Of a DNA stretch of 6,305 nt, positions 5,871 through 6,305 are shown in pieces. The notes under the pieces were generated by a model. The model worked only from the letters and a program-made list of their open reading frames with translations. It was not told where the DNA came from and did not search any database. The position numbers and the translations under genes were made by a program. Each line of letters begins with the position of its first letter. Position 1 is the first letter of the stretch. The stretch lies in the NCBI GenBank assembly GCA_028699365.1, contig JAQVUQ010000168.1, positions 1 through 6,305 on the forward strand, given 5' to 3'. The DNA comes from a bacterium (GTDB lineage Bacteria; UBP13; UBA5359).

Positions 5871-6305
5871 TCATCCCTGCAGCGGATAAACGTCAACATC
5901 CTCCGCTCCATGTTCTATCATGGACTCGCGGAGGGCGTAGGCGTGCTCTTCATCGCTGCCAACGGTCAGAACGTAAGCTCCCTGCTGCAGACGCTCCTCA
6001 TAGTGGCGGGCTCTTTCCTCACCTACTCCCATATCCGCCAACGCACCGATAATACCTCCTGCAGCCGCTCCTATGGTGCCGCCTGTGATGAGGCCGGATA
6101 TAGGCCCGGCGACAGCAATCGGTCCCAGAAGAGGAATAGTGATGGCTGTAGCTCCGATAATCAGACCCGCCACGCCGCCAACGACTCCGCCGACAGCCAA
6201 CCCTCTCTCTGCTCTTACGTGAGTTTCTCCATGTTCATCGGCGGCTGCCCCGGATACATCTTCCTCTCGTCCTGTAAGCAGGGATATGTTTTCCCTGGGG
6301 ATACC
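5871..6305 (-). CDS. glycine-rich membrane protein of the general-stress (YflT/GSP17M-like) type, N terminus off the window
   Basis: The leftward frame is open to the window edge, giving 144 visible residues. The TTG at 6198-6200 is internal, since family-like sequence continues upstream (PRENISLLTGREEDVSGAA and on). The central part is a Gly/Ala-rich hydrophobic hairpin with GxxxG repeats (VGGVVGGVAGLIIG, then TGGTIGAAAGGIIGALADMG). After it come GVGEERARHYEERLQQGAYVLTV and an alpha/beta end (EEHAYALRESMIEHGAEDVDVYPLQG). This order, with a regulatory-like alpha/beta fold split by a glycine-zipper hairpin, is typical of proteins annotated as general stress protein 17M-like or low-temperature-induced. 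The function is not established. The stop (TGA, complement of 5871-5873) is 1 bp from the msrB stop on the other strand. Confidence 0.8.
   Translation of the reverse strand, partial: GIPRENISLLTGREEDVSGAAADEHGETHVRAERGLAVGGVVGGVAGLIIGATAITIPLLGPIAVAGPISGLITGGTIGAAAGGIIGALADMGVGEERARHYEERLQQGAYVLTVGSDEEHAYALRESMIEHGAEDVDVYPLQG

Noticed and set aside
5041-5911. Leftward frames opposite the kinase receiver and msrB
   Set aside because: They are shadows of genes with complete catalytic motifs on the other strand.

Overview
The window is an ordinary-looking bacterial chromosomal segment with housekeeping, repair and signalling genes at high density. It holds six protein genes (two cut by the window edges plus four complete ones) and a further complete sensor kinase, two tRNA genes, one clear intrinsic terminator and several good promoter candidates. 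Clear Shine-Dalgarno sites, encoded tRNA CCA ends and sigma70-type promoter hexamers mark it as bacterial. The phylum cannot be fixed from the sequence alone. A Dehalococcoidia/Chloroflexota-like or deep-branching anaerobe is only a weak guess from the overall gene mix and protein style.

Layout: bases 1-475 are the 3' end of comM (YifB family, Mg-chelatase-like AAA+ ATPase). Bases 476-687 are a non-coding interval with real structure. It has a nested imperfect fold-back of about 110 bp (478-588), a good extended -10 promoter (572-600), and a decayed second copy of the last 45-48 bp of comM lying exactly 200 bp after the intact one (628-675). Bases 688-2524 hold a rightward group: a PPC/DUF296 domain protein, a membrane-anchored NTF2-like small protein, and endonuclease IV (nfo), the last two overlapping by ATGA. 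tRNA-Gly(CCC) and tRNA-Cys(GCA) follow from a promoter that starts inside the nfo 3' end, and they end in a strong terminator at 2731-2756. Bases 2842-5433 encode a two-helix membrane-anchored hybrid histidine kinase (three PAS-like domains, HisKA, HATPase, C-terminal receiver). Bases 5474-5869 encode methionine-R-sulfoxide reductase MsrB. A leftward glycine-rich general-stress-type membrane protein (5871-6305, N terminus off the window) converges on msrB with a 1-bp gap.

Together the genes suggest DNA processing and repair (ComM, endonuclease IV), oxidative damage repair (endonuclease IV, MsrB) and environmental sensing (hybrid kinase, stress-type membrane protein). No direct pathway link between them is shown by the sequence. 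I see no CRISPR array, no intact mobile element and no clear novel multi-gene system. The most unusual spot is the comM/PPC junction, which looks like the scar of a recombination or insertion event that separated two formerly adjacent genes.
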